64,000 nucleotides of DNA from Plasmopara viticola (taxonomy: Eukaryota > Oomycota > Peronosporomycetes > Peronosporales > Peronosporaceae), in contig MBPM02000007.1 of assembly GCA_001695595.3 (NCBI GenBank), positions 1,240,001 to 1,304,000 on the forward strand, in the 5' to 3' direction. Made by a program: the position numbers and the translations under genes. Shown here one piece after another: positions 40,887-51,175 of this stretch. Numbering within the stretch: position 1 is the stretch's first letter; each line of letters starts with the position of its first letter. Under the pieces are notes generated by a model. That model was given only the letters and a program-made list of their open reading frames with translations. It was not told the origin of the DNA and searched no databases.

Positions 40887-43865
40887 ACTCCCCCTCAACT
40901 TGACAGTCCACAAGTCCGCATGCGTCACGAAGCTCCACAAAGCGCGGCGTTGGAATGGCCTTTGTTAACATTTCCGCCAGCTGAGACTCCGATGGTACGG
41001 ACTCCACCTTGATGATGCCCTTCTCGACGTGGTCACGGACGAAGTGAGCTCGGAGGTCGATGTGCTTGGCGCGTGGGGTGTATCCGTGGTTAGTTGCCAT
41101 ACTAATCGCCGACTGGTTGTCCATGTGAATCGTCGACGCAATCGACACGTTTACACCCATCTCTGTGAGGAGGAACGCAGCCACAGTACTTCTTGAGCGG
41201 TAAGTGCGAAAGCCGTGTACTCGGCTTCAGCAGTTGATTAAGCGATGGTCGCTTGACGCTTGCTCTTGTAGATAACCGGACCGTCAACCATCTTCACCAT
41301 CACACCAGACGTCGATCGTCGCGTCTCCTAATCACCACCCCAGTTCGCGTCGCAGTATGTCACGATATTCTTGCCCTTCGATCGAATCAGTGGCCTTGAG
41401 GTAGCAAAGTACACGTAGCGCAGCATTCTAATGCATCTCACGCGGCGTATCGAGGTACTGAGAGAGGATCGACAGCACGAAGCCAATGTCGGGACGTGTA
41501 GCATTGGCAACGTACAGCATTGATCCGATTAGTTCGCGGTACTTATTTTTTGTCTGTGCATACACCGTGCTTGTCGGATGGGCTGAGATCTTGACCGATC
41601 ACCATTGGGTTGCGGACACCATGAGCAGATACTTGACCAAAACGCTCGAGCAACTTGGTTATAAATTGAGATTGCTTCACCACGATTTTACCACGTTTAC
41701 GATCGTGAAGTACTTCCATCCCGAGAACGAAACGAGCATCGCCGAATGATTTGACCGTGGAGTGCGACGCGAGACCAGTACACGCGGATCGCGCTTGTTC
41801 CTCTGTTTTGCAATAAACAAGTAGATCGTCCACGTAGAGCACCACATCAACCGCGGCCGCTGGGTCACTGTCATCTCGTCGAACGAGGAGACAAGGATCA
41901 GCTCGACACTGTTTGAAACCGAGACTCTTGAACACGTCGCGGATGGTACGGTGCCACACAGCTGCAGCTTGCTTGAGTCCATTGAGGCTGCGGCGGAGTC
42001 TGCAAACCAATTTCGGCGCCACATCCACTCCTTCAGGGGGATTCATGAACACTGTTTCGTCAAGCTCGCCATTAAGAAACGAGGTGTCGATGTCAAACTG
42101 GCGAATCATGAGGCGTCGAGTGCAGCACAGTGCGAGAAAGACCCGGATCGTGTTCATGCTTGCTACTGGCGAGTATGTGTGGGTATAGTCTATGCCGCGA
42201 GTCTGCAGAAAACCTCGAGCGACTAGACGTGCCTTGTAGTGCTTCATCGCTTCATTCTCGTCGTACTTCTTCGCGAACACCCACTTGCATCCGATCACCT
42301 TGCTTCCTTAAGGTCGCCGCACCATATCCCAAGTGTGGTTCCGCACATGCGATCGAATCTCAGCGCGAATAGCTTCCTTCCATTGTGGAGCGTCAGGGGC
42401 CGCCATTGCTTCAGAGTATGGTGTAGGCAGCTCAGACACAGCCAACGCAATTTCGTTTTCGTCCAGGCGTTGTCGCTTGCTTTCTGGTTCTGGCTCATCG
42501 TCATTTTCAGCGCCACCAAGATGCAAAGGCATATATTCATCAGTCAGTAGACGCGGTTGTTCGTACGTGATGGACCGAGGTCGAATGGAACTACCACTGA
42601 ACACTATGCGATTCTTTGATGCATCGACGCCAACACCAACACCAACACCATGAGGGATAATTACTGACGGTGTGCTCGGACCACTTGCGGTAGCACGGAC
42701 GAGATCACGGATCGGGTTGAGTTGCTGGACCATGATGGCGGGGTCATCAATCGATCGACTTGGATGTTGTGGATGCGGAGCGATATCGCAATCAGGACGC
42801 TGGGCGAGCTGCGTCTGTGGATATTCGGTAGCAGAAGCAGGAATAATGCGCTGGACAACTTGCACCTGGCTGTTACTCCCCCTGTCAAGAGCATCAGTAG
42901 GAACGGGTGAGGCTTGAGCATCGGTAGGGGACACTTCTTCCATAACGACGTCGGCGGCATCGTCGACACCCGCAGTTCCACCATTGGTATTCTCATTCAC
43001 TGGTCGCGGTGGCGGGATATATATCACGCCATCGTGATCATCGATGCTAACCACCCATGGAGAGCAACTTGAGTCATCACTGACGGCATGGAACGTGTCT
43101 GGTTGTCGCTCATTCAGATGCACCGATCGCTAAATCACGATGCGCTCGTCGTTGTAGTCCCACACACGGTACGCTTTCGAATTATCAGCGTATCCAAGGA
43201 AGAGGCAACGGTGAGCTCGAGGATAAAGTTTGCCTACGTTTGGCTTGTCAGCATGTACGTAGCCGCGAGCACCAAATACACGAAGGTCTTCGAGTGACTG
43301 GCGCTTTCCGGTTAATACTTTGAGGGAGCTCTCATCCGGTCGCGCAGTATTCGGGACACGGTTGACGATGTAAGCTGCAGTCCGAAACGCTTCAGCCCAC
43401 ACGGTTTGCATGTACTAGTGTCCGCTTCATACGCTCAGCGGTCCCATTTTGCTGGGGGCTGTATGGCGCACTCGTCTGGTAAATGATCCCTTTGGACGCA
43501 CAGAATTTGCCGAAGCGCTTGCTCACATATTCACCACCGTTGTCACTACGAACACACATCACCTTGCAGCTGTGTTGCACCTTAACCTGAGTGCAAAATG
43601 CCTTGAAGCAACCGAACACTTGTGACTTCTGCTCGATGAAGTTGACGAACACTACTCGGCTGAAGTCGTCCACGAAGACCACGATGTATATCGCACCACC
43701 CTTGGACTTTGGTTTAATAGGCCCCATCACATCCGTGTGCACAATCTCGAATGGGCGACCTGTCTTTATATATTTTACACAATTCATCGAACTGCACCAG
43801 ATGCTCCATGAGACTCCCACCACTGGCCATCGCGAATTCGTGGAGTTGCTTGCGCAGCTGCACAC
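40887..43865 (-). pseudogene. copia-2 Pol (integrase, RT, RNase H), frame-broken
   Basis: On the minus strand the segments run as follows. The integrase core is at 43865-43392 with FEIVHTDVMGP, VRSDNGGEYVSK and QQNGTAERMKR (the D, D and E positions are seen). The integrase C-terminal part is at 43411-43130, the linker with a GV repeat at 43123-42308, and RT at 42298-41543 with TSFLNGELDE and LYVDDLLVY. RNase H fragments are at 41510-40873, including MDNQSAISMATNHGY. At least four frame changes or stops separate these parts, including one between linker and RT near 42300. It cannot be translated as a polyprotein. Confidence 0.9.
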
Positions 43866-44160
43866 AGTTGTGCAGACTCTGCTTCATGAAAAATGCACGC
43901 AGAATTTGCCATGCTTCCCATGCAGAATTGGCTTCTCTCACCATCATCTGGTACGTTGGACTCAACAGCTTCGACACCACTGCCAGCGCCTTCACATCGG
44001 CGGCTTTCCATTGGGTAGGGGCGTTCACTGCGTCTTCTGGCTTCACCTCGAGATGATTGAGGAGGTCCTTACTGGCCAATGCCGTGCTGGCGTTAAACTC
44101 CCACAGGAAGTAGTTGTCGTCGCTGAGGATCTCATCCGGTTCGTTATTGGGCTCATAACC
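43866..44160 (-). pseudogene. copia-2 Gag N-terminal part, fused to integrase by deletion
   Basis: The frame on the minus strand reads from the 5' LTR into YEPNNEPDEILSDDNYFLWE, then LHNCVQLRKQLHEFAMASGG, a copia Gag domain. It then runs out where KIYKDRSPIRDCAHG shows it has entered integrase sequence in the wrong frame. The zinc knuckle and protease are therefore deleted at about 43780. No ATG lies between the LTR and the domain. Confidence 0.85.
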
Positions 44161-44340
44161 TATAACAATTTGATTGTCGCAGAGCAGAATGGAAAGTAAA
44201 TTTATAGGAACAAAGCCAACTTTCGACTTTAACTCACTTGTAGCCACGTGTTCTTCTGTCTCGATATTCTAGAATGTAACTAATTATCTTATATGTCAAG
44301 ATGACACATACTGTGGGACACCCAATTAGTGGTCGTTACA
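44161..44340 (-). repeat. 5' LTR of copia-2 copy 2
   Basis: 180 bp, with several substitutions relative to the 3' LTR (for example in the AAGTTGACACATACTG region), so this insertion is older than the 1-6 kb elements. Confidence 0.85.
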
Positions 44341-44949
44341 ACCAGAAGTCAAACAGTCGCTAAATAATGGGTCGGAATGAAAAAGAAGGAGGGGATTCCC
44401 TAGAAGATTAAGGTCATAGCATTAAAAGCGTACTACTTTGCGGGCCACGGCTGATATTTAGTCTCGAATATAAGTTTATCCCAGCACGATCTATCAATGG
44501 CTAGGCGTGCCCTTTTGAAACCACTTTTTTTTGCTGTAAAGTTACACGCGGTGTAGTAGAAGACGATCGAATTTGCGTTTGATTCTCAGCCAAAGTACTA
44601 AGGGCAGTTGTTCCACATGCCTTCATGCCGTTTAGCAACCACGACTTCATGATCACAGCCTCCGGCTTTACAGCGTAGACATGCACCTGCATTCTCCGGC
44701 GTAATCTGTGTGACAAGTTTCCACTGCCGCTTTTATTGTGACGTCGGTTTTCACCGAAGACATCATTTTGTTGATGATAAAAAATTAATTACAGGTGCTA
44801 AACTATGGCAAAATATTAGGAAACTGCATGTTTTTTCCATGTTGGCTAGAATTATGAGTTCTCTCGGCGACGTCAGAATATGGCGTCATGATTTTTTGCA
44901 GCATTAATTAGTTATTGGAGCAATATGCGACGCAATCAATATCGCTTAC
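44341..44949. other. Tail of the U repeat and unassigned sequence
   Basis: 44360-44515 matches the right end of unit U (compare 12410-12575), including GATCTATCAATGGCTAGGCG. 44516-44949 is unassigned; one minus-strand reading near 44590-44710 contains CLRCKAGGCDHE, a cysteine-rich phrase that might be a zinc-binding remnant, but it is too short to name. Confidence 0.4.
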
Positions 44950-45629
44950 TAATGAGCATTTCCTTAGCAAACTATAAAGCAACAGCCTAGTTGAGTAATG
45001 GGAGCACAATTGAGAGCTAAATGTGGTTTCATTCTTCTTCTTAGACAGTACTATCTATGATATAAATACTCATCTAAAAGTGCTTGCTTTTTAGATAATA
45101 TTTGAATTGAGTGTTAATGCTACAAATGGATCTGGCTGTACTCTAGTGCTTTTCGCGACCAAACAAGGACATGTGGAAGTAGCAAAACCCCTGTTACATA
45201 CACGCCAACACATACAGTCGAATGTTCTACTGTCGCAATGCTTACTAGTCATGTACACAATCTGCCGCACAAAATGCATATTGCTATAAAAAAGGATCAT
45301 GATTTTGATATATATATTTTCAATATGGAGCAATAGACATATCAAAGAAGCTACCATCACTGTCTTACGTAGAATGCCTCACTTTCTTACGTAGAATGGA
45401 TTGATGTATGCAGTACTCCGGCAATAATGGCACTATTAAGAAACCTGCCAGGCAAGCGTAACTGTTTTTTTTTAGCATATCAATACTATGAGGTTAAATT
45501 CGAGCTGATTCCGATGTTCCAGCTCCATCGTTTTCGGCTGCACCAATACTTATGTCATTATCAGCTAGCATTCATGGTATATAAATAGCAATATTATATA
45601 AATTTGGTGCAATCCTGTATAATCATTGA
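44950..45629. repeat. Left-arm copy of the inverted repeat, with ankyrin-like remnant
   Basis: This matches 16540-17110 (CTAGACAGTACT-like block at ~45047, TACGTAGAATG then GATGTATGCAGTACTC at 45391-45418). The phrase NATNGSGCTLVLFATKQGHVEVAKPLL encoded at 45116-45195 has the spacing of an ankyrin repeat (T-L-x-x-A-T-x-x-G-H-x-x-V-x-x-L-L), suggesting the arm derives from an ankyrin-repeat gene. The rest is AT-rich. Confidence 0.5.
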
Positions 45630-45640
45630 ACGTTATAGGC

Positions 45641-46074
45641 TGCAAGACTCTACGACTTCTGTGATGAGCGGCCGCTGAGACTACGACTGACACAAGCTCG
45701 TTGGCGCCTGTTTGGCCATGTACTTCGCCGCAATCCCGACATTCCAGCTAACCTCCAGATGCGCGCCTATTTCTTCTCCACCGCAGCAAAATGGCGCGGA
45801 CGTCCCCGCACCACGCTCCCCTCAACACTCGACCACGACCTTGTTTCCTGTGGCTCCGGCTTTCGACTCCGGACAGCACAAGACCTCGAACTGCTTCGTA
45901 CCCTTGCACAAGACCGAAAGAAATGGAAGACCCTCACGACCTCGGTGCTGGATGCACTGCCCGCCGAACGAGACTCGACGTATGCGGACACCACTCTATG
46001 CCGTGAACTAGCCAGACTGAGCCTAGCACGTGCATAACTTGGCAACGCGATAACGTAATACATTGCATCACATT
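45641..46074 (+). mobile_element. 5'-truncated LINE 3' end, copy C (434 bp)
   Basis: This is flanked by the 11-bp target duplication ACGTTATAGGC at 45630-45640 and 46075-46085. The translation continues the C-terminal end of a LINE ORF2: LRLTQARWRLFGHVLRRNPD, then AKWRGRPRTTL, then the common tail ADTTLCRELARLSLARA. It ends with an AACGTAATACATTGCATC-type tail. 5' truncation and target duplications are typical of target-primed reverse transcription. Confidence 0.88.
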
Positions 46075-46085
46075 ACGTTATAGGC

Positions 46086-46302
46086 AACTTCAACGAGAAA
46101 AGTGCCAGTTTCAAGATACAAGATACAAGATCTATGCAATTGCGAACCCTACTGAAACTTGTCTCACTTATCTGTACTGAGTATATACAAATTGATGCAA
46201 AAAAATATATTCAGTATTTTTTCAGTATTCGCGCATAGATAAGTGGGACAAGTTTCAGTCGATTTCGCAATTGCATGGATGTTGTATCCTGAAACTGGCA
46301 CT
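46086..46302. repeat. Palindromic MITE-like repeat
   Basis: The ends GTGCCAGTTTCAAGATACAA and TTGTATCCTGAAACTGGCAC are near-perfect inverted repeats. Inner blocks are also mirrored (GCAATTGCGAA/TTCGCAATTGC and GAAACTTGTCTCACTTATCT/AGATAAGTGGGACAAGTTTC). About 200 bp, non-coding. Half copies follow at 46390-46530 and 46848-46945. Related sequence lies at 17110-17340, 18530-18770, 21960-22210 and 50150-50390. Confidence 0.7.
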
Positions 46303-46538
46303 ATAGCTTTCATGGTATATAAATAGCAATATTTTTGAAATTTGGTGCAATCCTGTATAATCATATGAACGTTATAGGCCACCACCTCGTCTAAACTTAA
46401 ACGAGAAAAGTGCCAGTTTCAGGAAACAAGATCCATGCAATTGCGAACCCTACTGAAACTTGTCTCACTTATCTGTGCGCGAATACGGAAAAAATACTAA
46501 ATTTATGTTTTTGCATCAATTTGGTTACCATGTTGTTG

Positions 46539-46843
46539 TGACGCCCTCCTTCCAAGCGCGGGGGCTAAATGCTCGCGCGCTTCGGGCAGGTGCTCTCGGG
46601 CATCTGCAGGTCTCTAACGAGTCTCACCCTCGATGCGACGGTCTCCAGCACCAGACCACCTGGGCTCTTACCAAGTCAGAGCTAAAAAAAATGGAAGACC
46701 CTCACGACCTCGGTGCTGGATGCACTGCTCGCCGAACGAGACCCGACGTATGCGGACACCACTCTATGCCGTGGACTAGCCTGACTGAGCCTAGCATGTG
46801 CATAACTTGGCAACGCGTTAACGTAATACATTACATTACATTA
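46539..46843 (+). mobile_element. Short internally deleted LINE derivative, copy D (305 bp)
   Basis: Same design and the same two internal joins as copy A (first near CCAGCACCAG/CCACCTGGGC, second near AGAGCTAAA/AAATGGAAGACC). It starts TGACGCCCTCCTTCC, as in the larger derivative at 50622-51778, and ends with a TACATTACATTA tail. No target duplication is apparent because both flanks are palindromic-repeat sequence. Confidence 0.8.
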
Positions 46844-47178
46844 AGATTCATGCAATCGCGAACCCTATTGAAACTTGTCTCACTTATCTGTGCGCGAATA
46901 CTGAAAAAATACTGAATATATATTTTTGCATTAATTTGTGTTACCACTCTTCACGGTTGGTCGACAGTCGCTACAACAAAAAGAGATGAGCATTAATATT
47001 ACTTTTCTTACTGTCAGCAAATAACAATGGACAGCCTTTTGTCTCGTCTGTCTATTATTCATCACCCATTTTACTTATGAGAAGACCCTATAGCTTTGAG
47101 TCTGTAACGAAACTTCTTATTATGCTATTTAACCTATGTGGCCATATTTGTAATTCAGAATTTATCCTGATTCCTTAT

Positions 47179-47238
47179 GCATTGCTTCCCCTCCCCTAAA
47201 TACTCCCCCAATCGCCATTAACTGCGTGGTCAAGTGCG
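47179..47238 (+). promoter_or_regulatory. Conserved C-rich upstream block of effector E4
   Basis: Identical in layout to the E1 block. The upstream region 46964-47526 also preserves the two sites where copia elements sit at the E1 locus (ACAGT at 46964, ATAAC at 47021). Confidence 0.45.
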
Positions 47239-47526
47239 TACACTTACCTTCTCGTGGTGCTAGTGTTCCCCATACCTTGTTGCTGCAACACGTCACTGTG
47301 TTCAGTGTTTTTCGCTGCTACCTCACTCTTTGGCACAAGTGAGTTGAATTTTTGAGGATAAAATGATGTGCTAACTAAGTTTGTAGAAAGGAGCACCTGC
47401 ACTGTCACGATCCACGCAGCGTTCAGCCTGGTATGTGCCTACTGTCGCAAATTCCATTCCTTCACGCTTAACAATTCAGTTTTGTGTATTAATTGTACAA
47501 TCTCGCGGCACAGTCAACTTTCCATC

Positions 47527-49410
47527 ATGCGGTTTTGCTACTTACGCATTGCTTTACTCACCAGTGCCTTAGCTGCGAATGCGTTCGCTGACACAGCGGA
47601 GACGGATGCCGAATTGGCCGCATCACGTACGGCGTCTTCGCTCGCACTTGTCCGTAACAATTCTGCTGCATCAGCGGATACAGAGACTCACGAGGTGAAG
47701 AATGTCGATGACGAAGACAGAGCAGGGATGGAAGTCTCACAATTTGCCAAATTGATTGGAAAGTTTGCAAGAAGTAATATAGTGAGGGGTCTCAAGAAAG
47801 ATGTCCTCGACCCATTCATGAAAGACAGAATGGTTTTGCAAGCAGTCTATAATGGTTTGTGTCTAACCGACCCAAACATCAACGTTTTGTTCTCCAAGGA
47901 ATGGATCCGGTGGGCTTATTTAGTCTGCCACCTCGGCCGTCACTTCGATGAGAATGATTACGAGTTTCTCATTGAGGCAATGTCGGCCATATATGACGCT
48001 GAAACATTGTCCAAGATATTGATCACCGCGACCGATGCTGAAGGATCAAAAGCGCTAGCTATAAATTTGGCTAAAGCTGCAAACAATGAAGTCAAGGGTC
48101 TGGTCCTCAGACAAAAGCATGAACTTGCCAGCAAACTATTCCATCAGGAAGTACATTCGGCAGAGGAGATTTCTAAGAATCGTCGTGATCGTATTTTGGC
48201 GTACGTGGGGCACTACCAAATGCTTCCAGATGAGGAGTATCACATTTTGACCAGCTACCTAACGATTTTGCTCAAATTCAACAAAAATGCTGTTGGCGAT
48301 GCGCTATCAGTGTCCCGCATGAGTTCTGAGGATGCTGCTTTACTCCAAATTTTACTTTCGCTACAGAATTTCCACGAATCGAGATGTCTCGATGATTTAG
48401 TGTCTATTTGGTTGGATGTGAACATACCCCCGTCCAGAATCGTGTCCATGCTGGTGCAAAATAATGCGGAAGCTGATTGGTTTACCATTCTTTTTTCAAA
48501 CCGGCCATCGAAAAACTTCTGGCTGCTCTACCTAGAAAAGTACAATGCATTAAGTACTGAAGACAGCTTTACAGACTCCGCAAATCTTGATTTTGAGCAA
48601 GTTTTGCAAATACTGTTTGCGGTGGTAGAGCAAGAGTCGCCTGCAACTGACAAACACATGGCGTACAGCACTATAATTAAGGTGCTGACTGCACCATCAA
48701 TTGCCCGTCTCAGCTCGAGCTATGACAATGTGATTAGGCTGACGTCGATTTTGTTGCTGGAAAGAGTTCGTCCGTCCGACGTTTTGATTATGCTGATGGG
48801 CGATGAAGCATACGCTGACAGATTTCGTATAGTTTTTATAAATCAAGCATCGAAAAGCTTTTGGGTGCGCTACCTAAAAATGTACATTGAGCCAAGCTTT
48901 CATGTCGAGGACTTAGCGCACACCGCAAATATCGAATTCCAGCAGCTACTGGCAATGTTGTTTGATATTGAAGGGCAAGCATTATCTGCGGCTGACACAT
49001 ACTCGGCGAGTAGCACGATTCTTAAGATACTGATTTCGCCAGAAATTGCCAACGTCATCGCGACCCAAACGTATTTGGAAATGCTGACATCGAATTGGTT
49101 GCAGCAGGGGTTTACTCCGTCGAATATTGTTTACATGCTATTGCTCGAAGAGGCGGAAGCAGACTACTTCAAGATACTTTTTACGAACGAGCAAAGCTCA
49201 AAGTTTTGGGAGGATTACGCAAAGGCGTGTTACGTAAACACGCCATTTCCACAGAATTATTTTTTTCCGACGCTCATTGGATTTTTCGGGTTCGAAGACT
49301 TAAGAAAAATGTTGGAAACAGCTTTAAGTGTTGAGGCAACAATTGAAAAGGCGCAATCTCTTCTTGATCAACTTTACTGGTGGAAGCTCAGCTCGCCTGG
49401 CAACTTCTAA
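47527..49410 (+). CDS. Secreted tandem WY/LWY-type effector candidate, paralogue E4 (627 aa)
   Basis: ATG 47527 starts the family signal peptide (1-21). DDEDR is at 61-65 and the three ~114-residue repeats are present with W295, W524 and the FW-x-x-Y ends. By eye it differs from E1 at about 15 of 627 residues, and most of these lie between residues 69 and 175. In that interval E4 has the same residues as pseudogene P2 (VRGLKKDV, GLCLTDP, TATDAEGSKALAIN), suggesting exchange with a P2-like copy. The frame is intact and this locus has no copia insertion upstream, so it may be the less disturbed representative. Confidence 0.82.
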   Translation: MRFCYLRIALLTSALAANAFADTAETDAELAASRTASSLALVRNNSAASADTETHEVKNVDDEDRAGMEVSQFAKLIGKFARSNIVRGLKKDVLDPFMKDRMVLQAVYNGLCLTDPNINVLFSKEWIRWAYLVCHLGRHFDENDYEFLIEAMSAIYDAETLSKILITATDAEGSKALAINLAKAANNEVKGLVLRQKHELASKLFHQEVHSAEEISKNRRDRILAYVGHYQMLPDEEYHILTSYLTILLKFNKNAVGDALSVSRMSSEDAALLQILLSLQNFHESRCLDDLVSIWLDVNIPPSRIVSMLVQNNAEADWFTILFSNRPSKNFWLLYLEKYNALSTEDSFTDSANLDFEQVLQILFAVVEQESPATDKHMAYSTIIKVLTAPSIARLSSSYDNVIRLTSILLLERVRPSDVLIMLMGDEAYADRFRIVFINQASKSFWVRYLKMYIEPSFHVEDLAHTANIEFQQLLAMLFDIEGQALSAADTYSASSTILKILISPEIANVIATQTYLEMLTSNWLQQGFTPSNIVYMLLLEEAEADYFKILFTNEQSSKFWEDYAKACYVNTPFPQNYFFPTLIGFFGFEDLRKMLETALSVEATIEKAQSLLDQLYWWKLSSPGNF

Positions 49411-49675
49411 GTGCATCTTAGTGACAAGAGTTCGTGTCAGGGCGTACGACAAAGAATTCGAAGTAGGAGAGACTACCTACTACAATGCGGTTGATAATAC
49501 ATTTTTGCTTTTGCTACGGTGCCTTTCCGCCTACTTACCACTCGTTTTCATTCCACTCACGGGTGTTATTTATAAATTGTTTCTGCAGTGTGCGGTTCAA
49601 AGATTTAGCGCATAAAGCTACGCACTGATTCAAGAAAGCCTGATTAAAGTATATATTTGGTCGACTTTGAGGCGG

Positions 49676-49741
49676 TTTGCCACCGACGATTGCTGCGATA
49701 AGTTAAACGCACAATAAAGTTATGGCCATCGGTGGAAAAAA
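49676..49741. repeat. Inverted repeat (hairpin) in the effector E4 3' flank
   Basis: TTTGCCACCGA (49676-49686) pairs with TCGGTGGAAAA (49729-49739), as in E1. The rest of 49411-50090 is shared cassette flank without a gene. Confidence 0.6.
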
Positions 49742-50818
49742 CTTAATTCGCGGTTATCACACATCCTCGCGATATGAAATGTCAACTTTGATCGCCGCTT
49801 TCCCGCTTGTTCTAACTGTAATGGCATCTGAAGCTTCTTTTAGTTATCGGGGCAAGTGACAGCTGCCCGTGCTTTGTATCAATGATCCGAAGCCAAGTTC
49901 CTGACAATTTGTACAGCTAGCACTCGGATACATAATAGAGTTAGCCGACACCAAAACTTAATGTTTCTAGCTTACGTGCATACACCAATTCCTATCTGCA
50001 TGATTAAGGCGATGTCAAGTAGGCTGGCGATATATCTCCCACATCACAGAAAAATTCTTCTGGTCCAATAATTGTGACAGTCAAGAGTGATGCTAATGGT
50101 TTCGCAGTGTTGTAAATTTGTAGCTAAAATGAACTTGCATGTGACTGTAAATACTTTTTAATGCTCACTTCTTTTTGTCGTAGCGACTTTCGACTCGGCG
50201 CTATAGCCCGTAATGATTGATAGCACAGATTGATGCAAAATATTTAGTATTCGCGCATAAATTAGTGAGGCAAGTTACAGCAGAGTTCGCAATTGCGGGC
50301 ACAACTTTAAAGGCGCTGATGTGGACTTAGGCTTCGTCTTGTATCCTGGCACCACCCCGTCCAAGTTCATATGATGATGACCTTTGAGACTAATATGGTT
50401 ACATGAAATTGCCCAATTACCATGAAATTTTGAAGCGGTATTTGATAATGGCTCGAGTGTCGGAATTGATGGAGCTGAAACATTGGAAAGACAATTTATT
50501 ACGTTTATCCCACAGTACCGGTTTGCTAACAAACAGCAACGAGATCGTACGCTTACTTGGCAGCTTCCTAAACAGTGTCACTATCGCTGGAGTACTGCAT
50601 ACATCCACTGGCGTCAATTTAATGTAATGTAATGTATTACGTTACCGCGTTGCCAAGTTATGCACGTGCTAGGCTCAGTCTGGCTAGTCCACGGCATAGA
50701 GTGGTGTCCGCATACGTCGGGTCTCGTTCGGCGGGCAGTGCAGCCAGCACCGAGGTCGTGAGGGTCTTCCATTTCTTTCGTTCTTGTGCAAGGGTACGTA
50801 CCACTTCGAGGTCTTGTG

Positions 50819-51175
50819 CTATCCGGAGTCGAAAGCCGGAGCCACGGGAAACAAGGTTGTCGTCGAATTTGAGGGGAGCGTGGTGCGGGGACGTCCGCGC
50901 CATTTTGCTGCGGTGGAGAAGAAGTAGGCACGCATCTGGAGGTTAGCTGGAATGTCGGGATTGCGGCGAAGTACATGGCCAAACAGGCGCCAGCGAGCTT
51001 GTGTCAGTCGTAGTCTCAGCGGCCGGTCATCACAGAGGTCGTAGAGTCTTGCATTCGAAATGTGTCGGGGGTAGCGATAGCCAAGAGCGTAGCGAAGCTG
51101 GCGGCGATGGAAACTCTCGAGGCCGTGGAGCTCTGACTTGGTAAGAGCCCAGTTGGCGCAGTTGTACAGCAGCAT
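50819..51175 (-). pseudogene. LINE ORF2 C-terminal remnant
   Basis: Reads YNCANWALTKSELHGLESFH, RRQLRYALGYRYPRHIS, RLYDLCDDRPLRLRL and RWRLFGHVLRRNPDIPAN, a pattern common at the end of LINE RT proteins (a W-x-L-x-x..., F-H-R-R, G-H-V-L-R series). Copy C at 45641-46074 has the last part of the same sequence. No catalytic RT residues are included. Confidence 0.8.

Larger units (their letters stand above)
40708..44340 (-). mobile_element. copia-2 retrotransposon with both LTRs but internally deleted (3,633 bp)
   Basis: Both LTRs are present: 3' LTR 40708-40886 and 5' LTR 44161-44340 (179 and 180 bp, TGTAAC...GTTATA on the minus strand). Immediately inside the 5' LTR is GGTTATGAGCCC, a primer-binding site of the kind seen in many copia elements. 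Before the 3' LTR is TTGAGGGGGAG. The length is about 1 kb short for copia because the 3' part of Gag, the zinc knuckle, the protease and the integrase HHCC region are missing. The flanking five bases do not match, so one side has probably been rearranged. Confidence 0.9.
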
